Positions 1 to 8,115 of a stretch of DNA of 64,000 bases are shown in pieces. Positions within the stretch are counted from its first letter, which is position 1. Every line of letters starts with the position of its first letter. The stretch is from Planctomycetaceae bacterium (GTDB taxonomy: Bacteria; Planctomycetota; Planctomycetia; Gemmatales; Gemmataceae): the NCBI GenBank assembly GCA_013823135.1, contig PNLP01000001.1, positions 186,001 to 250,000 of the forward strand, in the 5' to 3' direction. The position numbers and the translations under genes were made by a program. Below the pieces are notes generated by a model. It made no database searches and was not told the DNA's origin. It saw nothing but the letters and a program-made list of their open reading frames with translations.

Positions 1-1034
1 AAGAACTCAGCCACGCGTGCCCGCACATAGGGGATGCGACTCGAACCACCGACGAGCACGACCTCATCGACCTGCGCCGGCGTTACGCCAGCGTCGCGAA
101 GTGCCGAACGGCAACGGTCGATGCTTCGGTCAATCAGAGGTTTGATGAGTTGTTCAAACTCTGAGCGGGTAAAATTCCGACGGAACTGCTTGGGTGTCGG
201 GCTGGGAATATCGACGTGGAAATCGGCGATCTCGGTGGCCGTAAGCGCGATCTTGGTTCGCTCGGCGGCATCGCGGAGGTGCTGAAGCAACTCCGCGTCG
301 CGTGTCGTGAGATCGACGCCCATTTCTCGCGCCGCGACCTCCATGATCGCCCGGTCGAAGTCGTCACCGCCCAGGTAGGTGTCGCCGTTTGTGGCCAGTA
401 CCTTGAAAACGCCTTCCGACAGAGCCAGCACGGAACAGTCGAATGTGCCGCCGCCGAGGTCGTAGACGACGATAGTTCCCTTGCCGCGTTTGTCCAATCC
501 ATATGCGAGTGCGGCCGCGGTTGGCTCGTTCACGATGCGAAGGACATCGAGCCCCGCGATGCGGCCGGCGTCGCGTGTCGCCTGTCGCTGCGAATCGTCG
601 AAGTACGCCGGAACGGTGATGACGGCCTTCGTGGGGTTACCGGCCCGCGTTCGGACTTCCCGCAGGATCAGTGCGGACAGTTCTTCGGGGGTGTGCTCGC
701 GGTCGGCGATCTTGACGCGAAGCACCTTGCGACCGTTGTCCGTCTCGCGTTCGACGATCTGGTGGGGGATGAGTTTGAGTTCGCGTTCCAGGTCGGCGAG
801 CGTGCGACCCATGAGCCGCTTCACGCTGAAAATGGTGTGTTCCGGGTCGGAAAGTGCCCGTGCCTTCGCGGCAGACCCGACCAGCACGGAACCGTCGTCG
901 TGGAAGCTGATGCAACTGGGGACAAGGGCAACGCCGCCAGCGTCGCGGACGACCCTGGGCCTGCCGTCTTCGACAAACGCCGCAAGGCTGAAGGTGGTGC
1001 CCAGGTCGATGCCGACAACCGCGGAGTTCGTCAT
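1..1034 (-). CDS. Hsp70-family chaperone, HscA-like (3' end outside window)
   Basis: ATP-dependent Hsp70 chaperone; about 344 residues of the ATPase domain are visible and the substrate-binding part lies beyond the left edge. All three Hsp70 signatures can be read: GIDLGTTFS near residue 7, [10 protein letters not shown] near residue 190, and [11 protein letters not shown] just before the edge. The form YDLGGGTFD, and the lack of any insertion before the [15 protein letters not shown] segment, resemble HscA or HscC-type Hsp70s more than the full-length DnaK at 49956-51908. I see no hscB or Fe-S assembly gene beside it, so an Fe-S role is not supported. The ATG at 1034 places the first signature at the usual distance from the N-terminus. 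It may be a general paralogue. Confidence 0.9.
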   Translation of the reverse strand, partial: MTNSAVVGIDLGTTFSLAAFVEDGRPRVVRDAGGVALVPSCISFHDDGSVLVGSAAKARALSDPEHTIFSVKRLMGRTLADLERELKLIPHQIVERETDNGRKVLRVKIADREHTPEELSALILREVRTRAGNPTKAVITVPAYFDDSQRQATRDAGRIAGLDVLRIVNEPTAAALAYGLDKRGKGTIVVYDLGGGTFDCSVLALSEGVFKVLATNGDTYLGGDDFDRAIMEVAAREMGVDLTTRDAELLQHLRDAAERTKIALTATEIADFHVDIPSPTPKQFRRNFTRSEFEQLIKPLIDRSIDRCRSALRDAGVTPAQVDEVVLVGGSSRIPYVRARVAEF

Positions 1035-1105
1035 TTGCGAGCGTTTGGAATAAGGGATGGCGATCTCGGTCCACACCAACCCTTATTGTAGTCGCGGCTG
1101 TCAAA

Positions 1106-1972
1106 TCACCAGTGGGCAGGGAGTTTCTCGCTGCGAAGCCAGGCAGTGTACCACAGGTCGAGCGTAAGCTGGGCGCCTGCACGAACGCGAGCCAGCACGA
1201 ACGCCCGACTCTCCTCGGTCGGCTTCTCGAACGCCCCGGCCGCGTCCAGTTCGTAGCACTTTGGAATGTGGGAGTGCGACTCATCGAGGAACTTGGAGAC
1301 GTGGGCCCACACGTCGTCGATCCGCTTCGCTTCCAACCCGCGTGACACTTCCTCGGGACGGATACCGTGCTTCTCCGGGAAGCCGTCAAGCTTGGCGTGG
1401 ATCCCTTTCTGCTTCACGCTACCATCGGGCTGAATGCGGCCGTCGTAGTCGCGGGTGGTGTGGAGCGGCATGGCGGCGTCACCGGTGTAGTGGGCAAGGG
1501 TGCCACCATGAACGAGGCACTTCATCGGAATCGCGGCATTCTCGGGGGCTTTGCGGTAGTCGTAGAAGCCAACGACGAGCTTCTCGTAATTCTCCATGAT
1601 CGCATAGGGGAGCAGCCCGATCTTGTGCGGGTCTTTCTTCAGGTCGGTGTAAACCATCTTCATCGCGTCGTATCGGTTCGTGGCCGGCAGCTCTTTCCCG
1701 TCGAGATCTTCTTGATCCACGAAGTGGTTCGCTTCTTCCGCCCGGCGAAGGAAGTTCATTTCGCGGTTCTTCCAGCGGTCCGGGTCGCAAGCGAAGTGCG
1801 CGAGATGCTTGCCACCGCGACGGAAGAAGTCGGGCACACTGTCCGGTAATCGAGCGGCTGCGGCCTCGGCCACGGTTTCGTGTCCCCCAGCCCACCAGCC
1901 CAGCGCAAATCCCCCAAGCAGGACAGTTGTTGTCGTGATCGTGAATACGACCGTTGTTGTTCGCCTTGTCAT
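1106..1972 (-). CDS. Membrane-anchored S1/P1-nuclease or zinc phospholipase C-fold protein
   Basis: A 288-residue protein with one N-terminal hydrophobic segment (about residues 7-27) that is an uncleaved anchor or signal peptide, so the rest should lie outside the cytoplasm. The central motif HGGTLAHYTGDAAMPLH matches the His-x3-His-Tyr-x-Gly-Asp-x4-His pattern of zinc-binding S1/P1 nucleases and bacterial zinc phospholipases C. Further His, Asp and Trp residues (HLAHFACDPDRW, DESHSHIP) could complete a trinuclear zinc site. The rest of the chain is diverged, so the substrate (single-stranded nucleic acid or phospholipid) cannot be told. It lies 71 bp downstream of the start of the Hsp70 gene on the same strand, with no sign of a shared function. 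Confidence 0.6.
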   Translation of the reverse strand: MTRRTTTVVFTITTTTVLLGGFALGWWAGGHETVAEAAAARLPDSVPDFFRRGGKHLAHFACDPDRWKNREMNFLRRAEEANHFVDQEDLDGKELPATNRYDAMKMVYTDLKKDPHKIGLLPYAIMENYEKLVVGFYDYRKAPENAAIPMKCLVHGGTLAHYTGDAAMPLHTTRDYDGRIQPDGSVKQKGIHAKLDGFPEKHGIRPEEVSRGLEAKRIDDVWAHVSKFLDESHSHIPKCYELDAAGAFEKPTEESRAFVLARVRAGAQLTLDLWYTAWLRSEKLPAHW

Positions 1973-2172
1973 GGTGCTGCCTCGTGGGGTGTTGAATCGG
2001 TTATACCCTCACATTTTGCCCGCGAAGTGTGATTTCTTCATGAAGCCCATCAACCTGTGCTACCGGGGTGGTCGATGAAACTGATAACCGAAAGCCTCCC
2101 GCATGAGATGGGGGGATTTCGGTAATCTGGCAGGACTGCCGGGTGTAAGTGCCGATCACGGAGGATGCACAA

Positions 2173-3621
2173 ATGCGGTGCGCGGCGTGGGTACTTGTCG
2201 CGGTGGTGGTCACCGGAACGGTGAACCCAGCCGTCGCACAGCCCGGTCCGCTGGCACCCGCGGGTGGTCCTCCCCAATCGCAATCCGATCCCGACTACGA
2301 TCCCAACCTGCCGCCGGAGCCTCCCGTCGGAAGGGTCGTTCGATCATCGACGGATCGCCCGCCAAACGTCCTCGGGCCGCCCGTGCTGGGTGCTCCGGTG
2401 CGACCGGCGGAACGCAACACCAACACCAACACCAATCCCGAACCGGCCTGGGTGCCACCCGCAGCACCGGCAACGCCCGCGACAGTGGTTCCCGCTGTTG
2501 CGTCGGGCGAGTCTGCCGTGCCGGTCCGACGGGCATCGCTAGGGGCACCGATGGCGACGGGAGCACCCGTCTCGGCGAGATCCGTCGAGGCCGCTTCTCG
2601 CATAGCGCTCGCTTCCTCGGACGCCGAAGATCCCGTCAACGATCTCCTCACGCAACGGTCGCCACGGCGTGCGAAGGACAAGGATCGGGAGCACAAGACA
2701 ACGGCCCGCGACGAGTCCGATGAGCGGGAATCGAAGAAGTTCGGCGACAAGATCGGCGAACTGTTCGGCGACGCCACGGATAAATGCAAGGACTGGTTCA
2801 AGAGCGATCACGCATTCGATGGTTTCATCTCACCCGTGACCAACCCGCTCCTGTTCGAGGACCCGCGTGCGTTGACCGAAGTGCGGCCGATCTTCATGTA
2901 CCAGTCGATCCCGAACGGCCAGCCAGACTTCCGCGGTGGCAGCGCGTACTACTACGGCCTCCAGGGTCGGCTCGCGGTCACGGACCGGCTCTCGTTCGTG
3001 TTCAACAAGCTCGGCGGGGTGACCCTCTCGCCGGGAAGCGGATCGGCATACGAAGGCGGAACGGGCTTCGCGGAACTCTGGCTCGGGCCGAAGTACACGT
3101 TCCTTCGCAAGGAAGACACGGGCAGCTTGATGGCGGGCGGTCTCCAGTTCCAGATTCCCGTCGGGTCGAGTAACGTCTACCAGGACACGGGTAGCCTCTC
3201 GCTCGTTCCGTACTTGACTTACGGCCAGACCTTCGGTCGCGACTTCAAGATCGGTAGCTTCAACACCTTGATTGGTACGGGCTTCTCGTTCGCAACCGAC
3301 AGCGTGCGGAGCGACTACTACTACCTGTCCGCCCACCTCGACCTCGACGTGATGAGCAAGCACAAGTTCTACCCGCTGGTGGAAATGAACTGGCTCTACT
3401 ACACGAACAACGGCAACGGGTTGACCATGGGGAGCGAGGGCCGCGACCTGTTCAACTTCGGCGGGCAGGTCAAGAACACCGGGATGCTAACAGCCGCAAT
3501 CGGTGCTCGCTACAAGTTCAGCGAGTGCGTTCAGCTCGGCGGAGCGTTCGAGTTCCCGCTTGCAGGCCCGAAGGACATTTTCCAGTACCGGGCGACGATC
3601 GACTTGATCTGGCGCTACTGA
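2173..3621 (+). CDS. Secreted protein with Pro-rich N-terminal region and beta-barrel-like C-terminal half
   Basis: A 482-residue protein. The ATG at 2173 follows a GGAG about 10 bases upstream and starts a clear signal peptide (AAWVLVAVVVTGTVNPAVA); an upstream in-frame GTG at 2149 lacks this. Residues about 25-200 are low-complexity, rich in Pro, Ala, Asn and Thr, and include an NTNTNTN run and a charged Lys/Asp/Glu stretch. The last 270 residues alternate aromatic and polar positions with many Gly and Tyr (for example GSAYYYGLQGRLAVTDRLSF) and end in Trp-Arg-Tyr, which is typical of an outer-membrane beta-barrel. The family is not recognised by name. An outer-membrane porin or transporter-like role is inference. 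It stands alone between two minus-strand genes. Confidence 0.6.
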   Translation: MRCAAWVLVAVVVTGTVNPAVAQPGPLAPAGGPPQSQSDPDYDPNLPPEPPVGRVVRSSTDRPPNVLGPPVLGAPVRPAERNTNTNTNPEPAWVPPAAPATPATVVPAVASGESAVPVRRASLGAPMATGAPVSARSVEAASRIALASSDAEDPVNDLLTQRSPRRAKDKDREHKTTARDESDERESKKFGDKIGELFGDATDKCKDWFKSDHAFDGFISPVTNPLLFEDPRALTEVRPIFMYQSIPNGQPDFRGGSAYYYGLQGRLAVTDRLSFVFNKLGGVTLSPGSGSAYEGGTGFAELWLGPKYTFLRKEDTGSLMAGGLQFQIPVGSSNVYQDTGSLSLVPYLTYGQTFGRDFKIGSFNTLIGTGFSFATDSVRSDYYYLSAHLDLDVMSKHKFYPLVEMNWLYYTNNGNGLTMGSEGRDLFNFGGQVKNTGMLTAAIGARYKFSECVQLGGAFEFPLAGPKDIFQYRATIDLIWRY

Positions 3622-3637
3622 TACCGCGAGCGGCCGG

Positions 3638-4462
3638 TTACACTTTCAATGCTTTGAACTGTTTCACACAGCCTGTGATTGCCACTTCTGTCGGCAATCG
3701 CTCGATGCTCGACGCACCGAAGAAGCCGACGATTCCCTTGGTGTGATCGAGGATGTATCGCACATCGGCGGGCTCCGAGATTGGCCCGCCGTGGCACAGC
3801 ACGAGGATGTCCGGGTTCACGGCCTTTGCAGCGTCGGCCAGTTCCTGAACGAGCTTGGCGGCGGCTTCCAGCGTCATGGCGGATTTCGCCCCGATGTTTC
3901 CCTTCGTCGTAAGCCCCATGTGCGGGATCAGAATGTCCGCCCCGGCCTTCGCCATCTGGGTCGCTTCTTCGGGTGTGAACACGTATGGGCAGGTCAGCAA
4001 ATCCATCTCGCGCGCGAGCGCGATCATCTCGACTTCCTTGGCATAGCCCATGCCGGTCTCTTCGAGCCCGACACGCAGGTTACCGTCGAACAGGCCGACC
4101 GTGGGGAAGTTCTGCACGCCGCTGAACCCCGCGTCTCGCACGTCCAGCAAGAACCGCTTCATGATGCGGAACGGGTCGGTGCCGCAGACCCCCGCGAGCA
4201 CGGGTGTCTTCTCGACGACGGGCAGCACCTCGCGAGCCATGTCCATGACGATCTGATTCGCGTCGCCGTAGGGCATCAGGCCGGCGAGTGAGCCCCGCCC
4301 AGCCATGCGAAAGCGGCCCGAGTTGTAGATGATGATGAGGTCAATGCCGCCCATTTCAGCGCACTTGGCGGAGATGCCTGTCCCCGCGCCGCCACCAACG
4401 ATTGGCTTGCCAGCGGCGACCTGGGCACGGAACCGGGCGAGAATATCACTGCGGGTGAACAT
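3638..4462 (-). CDS. TIM-barrel enzyme of the phosphoenolpyruvate hydrolase-like family (Tm-1 C-terminal half)
   Basis: A 274-residue TIM-barrel protein. Recognisable segments are [20 protein letters not shown] near the N-terminus, [47 protein letters not shown] and [14 protein letters not shown]. These match the PEP hydrolase-like TIM-barrel family that forms the C-terminal half of plant Tm-1 and the bacterial partner of UPF0261 proteins. The start is placed at MFTRSD (ATG at 4462); 13 upstream in-frame residues are Pro-rich and not conserved-looking. The UPF0261 partner is close by at 5091-6320, but on the other strand with a small membrane gene between. The substrate is unknown. The family is considered a metabolic enzyme, and no reaction can be assigned from sequence. 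Confidence 0.8.
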   Translation of the reverse strand: MFTRSDILARFRAQVAAGKPIVGGGAGTGISAKCAEMGGIDLIIIYNSGRFRMAGRGSLAGLMPYGDANQIVMDMAREVLPVVEKTPVLAGVCGTDPFRIMKRFLLDVRDAGFSGVQNFPTVGLFDGNLRVGLEETGMGYAKEVEMIALAREMDLLTCPYVFTPEEATQMAKAGADILIPHMGLTTKGNIGAKSAMTLEAAAKLVQELADAAKAVNPDILVLCHGGPISEPADVRYILDHTKGIVGFFGASSIERLPTEVAITGCVKQFKALKV

Positions 4463-4506
4463 TGGAAACCAGGGTGAGTTGCGGGGTGGAACCGGGAGCA
4501 ATCCGA

Positions 4507-4992
4507 TCAGGGTGCCTTCGGTTCTGCTGGTGGCGTGGGCGCTGCTTCAGGCTTGGGTAGCTCCAGCATTTCCCGACTTTCACCACCCGCAGCGCGATGC
4601 CCACCTGCGGGTTGGTTACCAGTAGCCGGCTTCGCTTTCTCATCCGCCTCGGCCTTGGCCAGAAGTTCTTGAAGCATCATCTCGGTCTTGGTGCGTTCCT
4701 CTGGAGTTGGTTCTGCAGGCTTCGCAGGTTTGCGCCCTCTCCACAAATGCAACACGACTTCCCCGACGGCAACGAAGCCAAATCCCCAGATCGCCAGCAT
4801 GATGGGCGTGCGTGTCTTGATCTGAGAAATGAGTTCCTGATCCGGGTTCACCCCGCCATCACTGCCTGAACTGATGTCTGCAGACTGGGGCACGAACGTG
4901 ACGGCGATGTTGCTGATCATGACTCCAATCACGCCCAGAAACAGAGCCGTGAGGATGCCGTTGATCGCGATCCGTTGGAGTACGGGATGCAT
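4507..4992 (-). CDS. Small membrane protein with two transmembrane segments
   Basis: A 161-residue protein of unknown family. It has two hydrophobic segments (about residues 10-33, [20 protein letters not shown], and 63-83, [20 protein letters not shown]) around a short polar loop, then a charged, Ala/Pro/Glu-rich tail of about 70 residues that should be cytoplasmic or periplasmic and disordered. The ATG at 4992 is chosen because a GGGGAGA sits about 8 bases upstream; an in-frame ATG at 5076 would overlap the promoter region of the divergent gene at 5091. It lies 44 bp upstream of the TIM-barrel gene on the same strand and may be co-transcribed with it. Any link to the Tm-1-like pair is inference. 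Confidence 0.65.
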   Translation of the reverse strand: MHPVLQRIAINGILTALFLGVIGVMISNIAVTFVPQSADISSGSDGGVNPDQELISQIKTRTPIMLAIWGFGFVAVGEVVLHLWRGRKPAKPAEPTPEERTKTEMMLQELLAKAEADEKAKPATGNQPAGGHRAAGGESREMLELPKPEAAPTPPAEPKAP

Positions 4993-5090
4993 GATGGATG
5001 TCTCCCCGAGCGACACGGACGGAATTGCCAGTAACATAACGCGCATTTCCCGCTGCGTCATTTCAGAAGCGGGCAAGACGGGAGTGCTTC

Positions 5091-6320
5091 ATGTCTGTGT
5101 TACTCATCGGAACCCTCGACACCAAGGGGACCGAGTTTGCATACGTCCGCGATCAACTCCTCGCCGCGGGTGTTCCGGTGACGGTCATGGATGTCGGTGT
5201 GCTCGCCCCACCGGCCTTTGTGCCTGATATTCCACGTGAGCGAGTGTTCGCAGCGAGTGGGGCGAATTACGCCCTCGTGAAAGCAGCAGGGGATCGTGGG
5301 AAGGCGGTTTCGCTCGCTGCGGAGGGCGCCACCAAACTCGCGGCTGAACTCCATCGAGCTGGGAAGATTTCCGGAGTGATGTCGCTGGGCGGATCGGCTG
5401 GCACCACCATCGGCACGGCCGCGATGCGGGCGGTTCCCGTGGGTGTGCCGAAGCTCATGGTCAGCACGCTTGCGTCAGGGCAGGTTCAGCATTACGTCGG
5501 TACTCGCGACGTGATGATGATGTACTCCGTGGTGGACATCGCGGGTCTGAACCGCATTAGCCGTGTGGTTCTCGATAATGCTGTCGCAGCGATGGCAGGA
5601 ATGGTTCGAGCAGGTGCGGAGCCGAAGTCGCCAGTTCCTGGAAGCGATAAGCCGGTGATTGCTGCCACGATGTTCGGCGTCACGACTCCCTGCGTCGAGG
5701 CTGCACGAAGCCAACTGGAAACGGCGGGGTACGAAGTCCTCGTATTCCACGCCACGGGCACCGGCGGTCGCACGATGGAAGGATTGATTCGCGACGGCCT
5801 GATCGCAGGTGTTCTGGACATCACGACAACCGAACTCGCGGACGAACTCGTTGGCGGCATTCTCTCGGCAGGGCGCGACCGCCTCACGGCCGCGAGCCTC
5901 AAAGGGGTGCCGCAAATCATCTCGGTCGGAGCGCTCGATATGGTGAACTTCGGCCCACGCGAAACCGTGCCTTCGAAGTGCAAGGATCGTCGCTTTCACG
6001 AACACAACTCGACCGTGACGCTGATGCGGACAACCCCCGAAGAGATGGATCGGCTGGGTCAAGAGATCGCGAATAAGGCCAGTGCGGCATCGGGGCCAAC
6101 AGCCGTGATGCTGCCGTTGCGGGGCGTGTCGGCGATTGATGCGGGGGGCGAGTCGTTCTGGTGGCCCGAGGCGGACGCGGCACTGTTCCAGAGCGTGAGA
6201 AACTGGATGGCTCCGGATGTGGAAGTGATCGAACTCGATCTGCACATCAACGACCCAGCGTTTGCCGCCGCGTGTGCCGGGAAGCTACTGGACCTGATGA
6301 AACGCAGCGCCATCAAGTGA
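5091..6320 (+). CDS. UPF0261 protein, Tm-1-like ATP-binding domain
   Basis: A 409-residue UPF0261 family protein. The N-terminus SVLLIGTLDTKGTEFAYVRD, the glycine-rich segment VMSLGGSAGTTIGTAAMRAV, and GTRDVMMMYSVVDIAGLN are typical of the family whose plant member Tm-1 binds ATP and blocks tobamovirus replication. The C-terminal half contains ATMFGVTTPCVEAAR and FHATGTGGRTMEGLI. Length is usual for the stand-alone bacterial form. The bacterial function is not established. The TIM-barrel partner that is fused to it in plants lies at 3638-4462 on the opposite strand. The start is well fixed: the first residues match the family N-terminus and GGGAG lies upstream of the ATG. Confidence 0.88.
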   Translation: MSVLLIGTLDTKGTEFAYVRDQLLAAGVPVTVMDVGVLAPPAFVPDIPRERVFAASGANYALVKAAGDRGKAVSLAAEGATKLAAELHRAGKISGVMSLGGSAGTTIGTAAMRAVPVGVPKLMVSTLASGQVQHYVGTRDVMMMYSVVDIAGLNRISRVVLDNAVAAMAGMVRAGAEPKSPVPGSDKPVIAATMFGVTTPCVEAARSQLETAGYEVLVFHATGTGGRTMEGLIRDGLIAGVLDITTTELADELVGGILSAGRDRLTAASLKGVPQIISVGALDMVNFGPRETVPSKCKDRRFHEHNSTVTLMRTTPEEMDRLGQEIANKASAASGPTAVMLPLRGVSAIDAGGESFWWPEADAALFQSVRNWMAPDVEVIELDLHINDPAFAAACAGKLLDLMKRSAIK

Positions 6321-6321
6321 T

Positions 6322-6457
6322 TCAGACGAGTTTGGATTAACCACGAAGGCACAAAGGACACAGTGAAGACAGTATCGAGAGAATCAAGGACTTGAGCACA
6401 ACTATGCTCGCTTCTTTGTGTCTTTTGTGCCTTCGTGGTTAATCCAAACACGTCTGA
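6322..6457. repeat. Long imperfect inverted repeat, about 40-bp arms
   Basis: Bases 6322-6361 and 6417-6457 are reverse complements over about 40 bases with three mismatches; the loop is about 55 bases. The arms contain the phrase ACCACGAAGGCACAAA. It begins two bases after the stop codon of the UPF0261 gene and ends before the convergent gene at 6500-6904. It could act as a strong bidirectional transcription stop, but the arms are much longer than a usual terminator and lack a T-run, so a small mobile or palindromic intergenic element is equally possible. Confidence 0.8.
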
Positions 6458-6499
6458 TCCTCATTCATCCGTGTGCCAGTGCTTCGTCGCGAATCGGGG

Positions 6500-6904
6500 T
6501 CACTCCTTCGGCAGTTCCTTGCTCTGGATCGTCTTGATCCCTTCGCGGCTAATCGAAACGACCTTCCAGCGGAAACCGGGACGCTTATCCGCCGATCCGG
6601 GTCCGTCGATCGTCAGGTCGCCGTCCTGCACCATAGTACGGATCTGGAAGATGCTGCCGTTCCAGGTGCCGACAACCAACAACTCTTTCGTGAAGTCGAC
6701 CTTCGGAGCGTCTTTGATCCCCCATGCCTTCACCAAGGCTTCCCAACCCTTTTCGGAGACGATGACGCCGTTCGCGGGGGCTTCCTTTTGAAGCTTCTCG
6801 TCCTCGATGGAACCGCCAAGGTTCACGGTCGGTTTCTTGTCCTCGGCAACGACGGGAACGAGGTGCAGGGCGACAGCGGTGATTGCGAAAGCGAGTCGAA
6901 ACAT
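6500..6904 (-). CDS. Small secreted protein, possibly related to PrcB C-terminal domain
   Basis: A 134-residue protein. The ATG at 6904 has AGGAGA six bases upstream and opens a signal peptide (MFRLAFAITAVALHLVPVVA) with cleavage likely after VVA. The mature part is about 113 residues. The pattern GWEALVKAWG followed by VDFTKELLVVGTWNG is faintly like the PrcB C-terminal domain (a Trp in an early helix and a VDF-x-KE strand), but the match is too weak to name the family. It is flanked upstream by the epimerase gene on the other strand and downstream by the long inverted repeat. The location is probably periplasmic. The function is unknown. Confidence 0.65.
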   Translation of the reverse strand: MFRLAFAITAVALHLVPVVAEDKKPTVNLGGSIEDEKLQKEAPANGVIVSEKGWEALVKAWGIKDAPKVDFTKELLVVGTWNGSIFQIRTMVQDGDLTIDGPGSADKRPGFRWKVVSISREGIKTIQSKELPKE

Positions 6905-7083
6905 GAACTCTCCTGACAACGTGGATAGGCGATACTATTCAGACGAGGCTGTGTTTGCGTGCGTTTGAGGAGAAGGGATTTTCTTTCTCCCCGTTGCCGT
7001 CTTGCTTCGACTGCCGGACAATGCCGCCACGGTCGGACTCACCGGCGGCCTCACACCCGCCATGTTGCCAAAGGGGACTCTCC

Positions 7084-7926
7084 ATGAAGATTGGAATGAA
7101 TCTGCTGCTGTGGACCGGCGGGGTCACAGCGGAACACTTCCCACTGCTCGGCAAACTGAAGGCCGCGGGGTTCGACGGTGTCGAGCTACCGATCTTCGGC
7201 GGCACACCGGCCGATTACAAACCGATCCGTGCGGAACTCGACAAGCAAGGCTTGAAGTGTACCGCGGTCACGATTCTGACCAAGGAAACCAACGCGGTTA
7301 GCCCGGATGCAGCCGTGCGGCAGAAGGCTGTGGAGTGGCTCAAGAACGTAATCGAGATCAACCACGTGCTCGGCTCCGAGACACTGTGCGGGCCTTACCA
7401 CTCGGCCATCGGTGAGTTCACCGGCGCTGGCCCCACCGAAGACGAGAAGAAGCGTTCGGCTGACGTGCTGCGTCAGGCCGCGGAGTTCGCCAAACAAGCG
7501 AAGTTGACGCTCGCCATCGAGTACCTCAACCGGTTCGAGTGCTACCTGCTCACGACAGCGGCGGGGGCGGTCGAACTGGTGAAGATGGTGAATCACCCGA
7601 GCTTCCGCACGATGTACGACACGTTCCACGCGCACATCGAAGAGAAGGATCAGGCCAGCGCGATTCGCACGGTCGCTCCCGTGATCGGACACGTCCACAT
7701 CAGCGAGAACGACCGCGGCACACCTGGCACCGGGCAAGTTCACTGGGACGCCGCGTTCAAAACCTTCAAGGAAATCGGTTATGACGGTTGGGTGACCATC
7801 GAAGCGTTCGGGCGAGCGCTCCCCGACCTTGCAGCCGCGACGAAAGTGTGGCGCGATTTGTTCCCTAGCCCCGAAGAGGTCTACACCAAGGGGATCGCCT
7901 TCATCAAGTCGCGGTGGGGGAAGTAA
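7084..7926 (+). CDS. Sugar epimerase/isomerase, ketose 3-epimerase-like TIM barrel
   Basis: A 280-residue xylose-isomerase-like TIM barrel. The start at 7084 (MKIGMNLLLWTGG) fits the family N-terminus; an in-frame ORF extends upstream but its residues look non-coding. Metal-binding positions can be read in family order: Glu in LAIEYLNRFE, Asp in TMYDTFHAHIEE, His in GHVHISENDRG, and Glu in WVTIEAFGR. The ENDRGTPGTGQVHWD segment is characteristic of D-tagatose/D-psicose 3-epimerases and related enzymes, which move stereochemistry at C3 of ketoses using Mn or Co. The exact sugar is not predictable. It is transcribed alone and followed by a strong hairpin terminator at 7985. Confidence 0.88.
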   Translation: MKIGMNLLLWTGGVTAEHFPLLGKLKAAGFDGVELPIFGGTPADYKPIRAELDKQGLKCTAVTILTKETNAVSPDAAVRQKAVEWLKNVIEINHVLGSETLCGPYHSAIGEFTGAGPTEDEKKRSADVLRQAAEFAKQAKLTLAIEYLNRFECYLLTTAAGAVELVKMVNHPSFRTMYDTFHAHIEEKDQASAIRTVAPVIGHVHISENDRGTPGTGQVHWDAAFKTFKEIGYDGWVTIEAFGRALPDLAAATKVWRDLFPSPEEVYTKGIAFIKSRWGK

Positions 7927-7984
7927 CGGCATTGCGGGCGACGATGGCAATGCCGGCCTGACTGGCAATGTGTGATGCGCGGCC

Positions 7985-8020
7985 GAAGCCCGCCCGTTGT
8001 TACCGGCGGGCTTCGTTGTT
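7985..8020 (+). terminator. Intrinsic terminator after the epimerase gene
   Basis: A perfect 10-bp stem (GAAGCCCGCC at 7985-7994 with GGCGGGCTTC at 8005-8014), a 10-base loop and a following GTTGTT. It lies 59 bases after the epimerase stop and before the DUF1573 gene, so it separates the two transcription units. Confidence 0.7.
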
Positions 8021-8115
8021 CACCAACCAGCGCGGGCTTGTCAGCCGATCTATCATGTGTCGCACAGACACGAGGGCCCGACGGCCCCGACATTGGACCC
8101 CGCAGGAGGCAACGG

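Noticed and set aside
216..1091. A 291-codon plus-strand frame opposite the Hsp70 gene
   Set aside because: All three Hsp70 signatures are on the minus strand; the plus frame has no recognisable protein.
5475..6245. A 256-codon minus-strand frame opposite the UPF0261 gene
   Set aside because: Cys/His/Arg-rich antisense translation; the UPF0261 frame is unambiguous.
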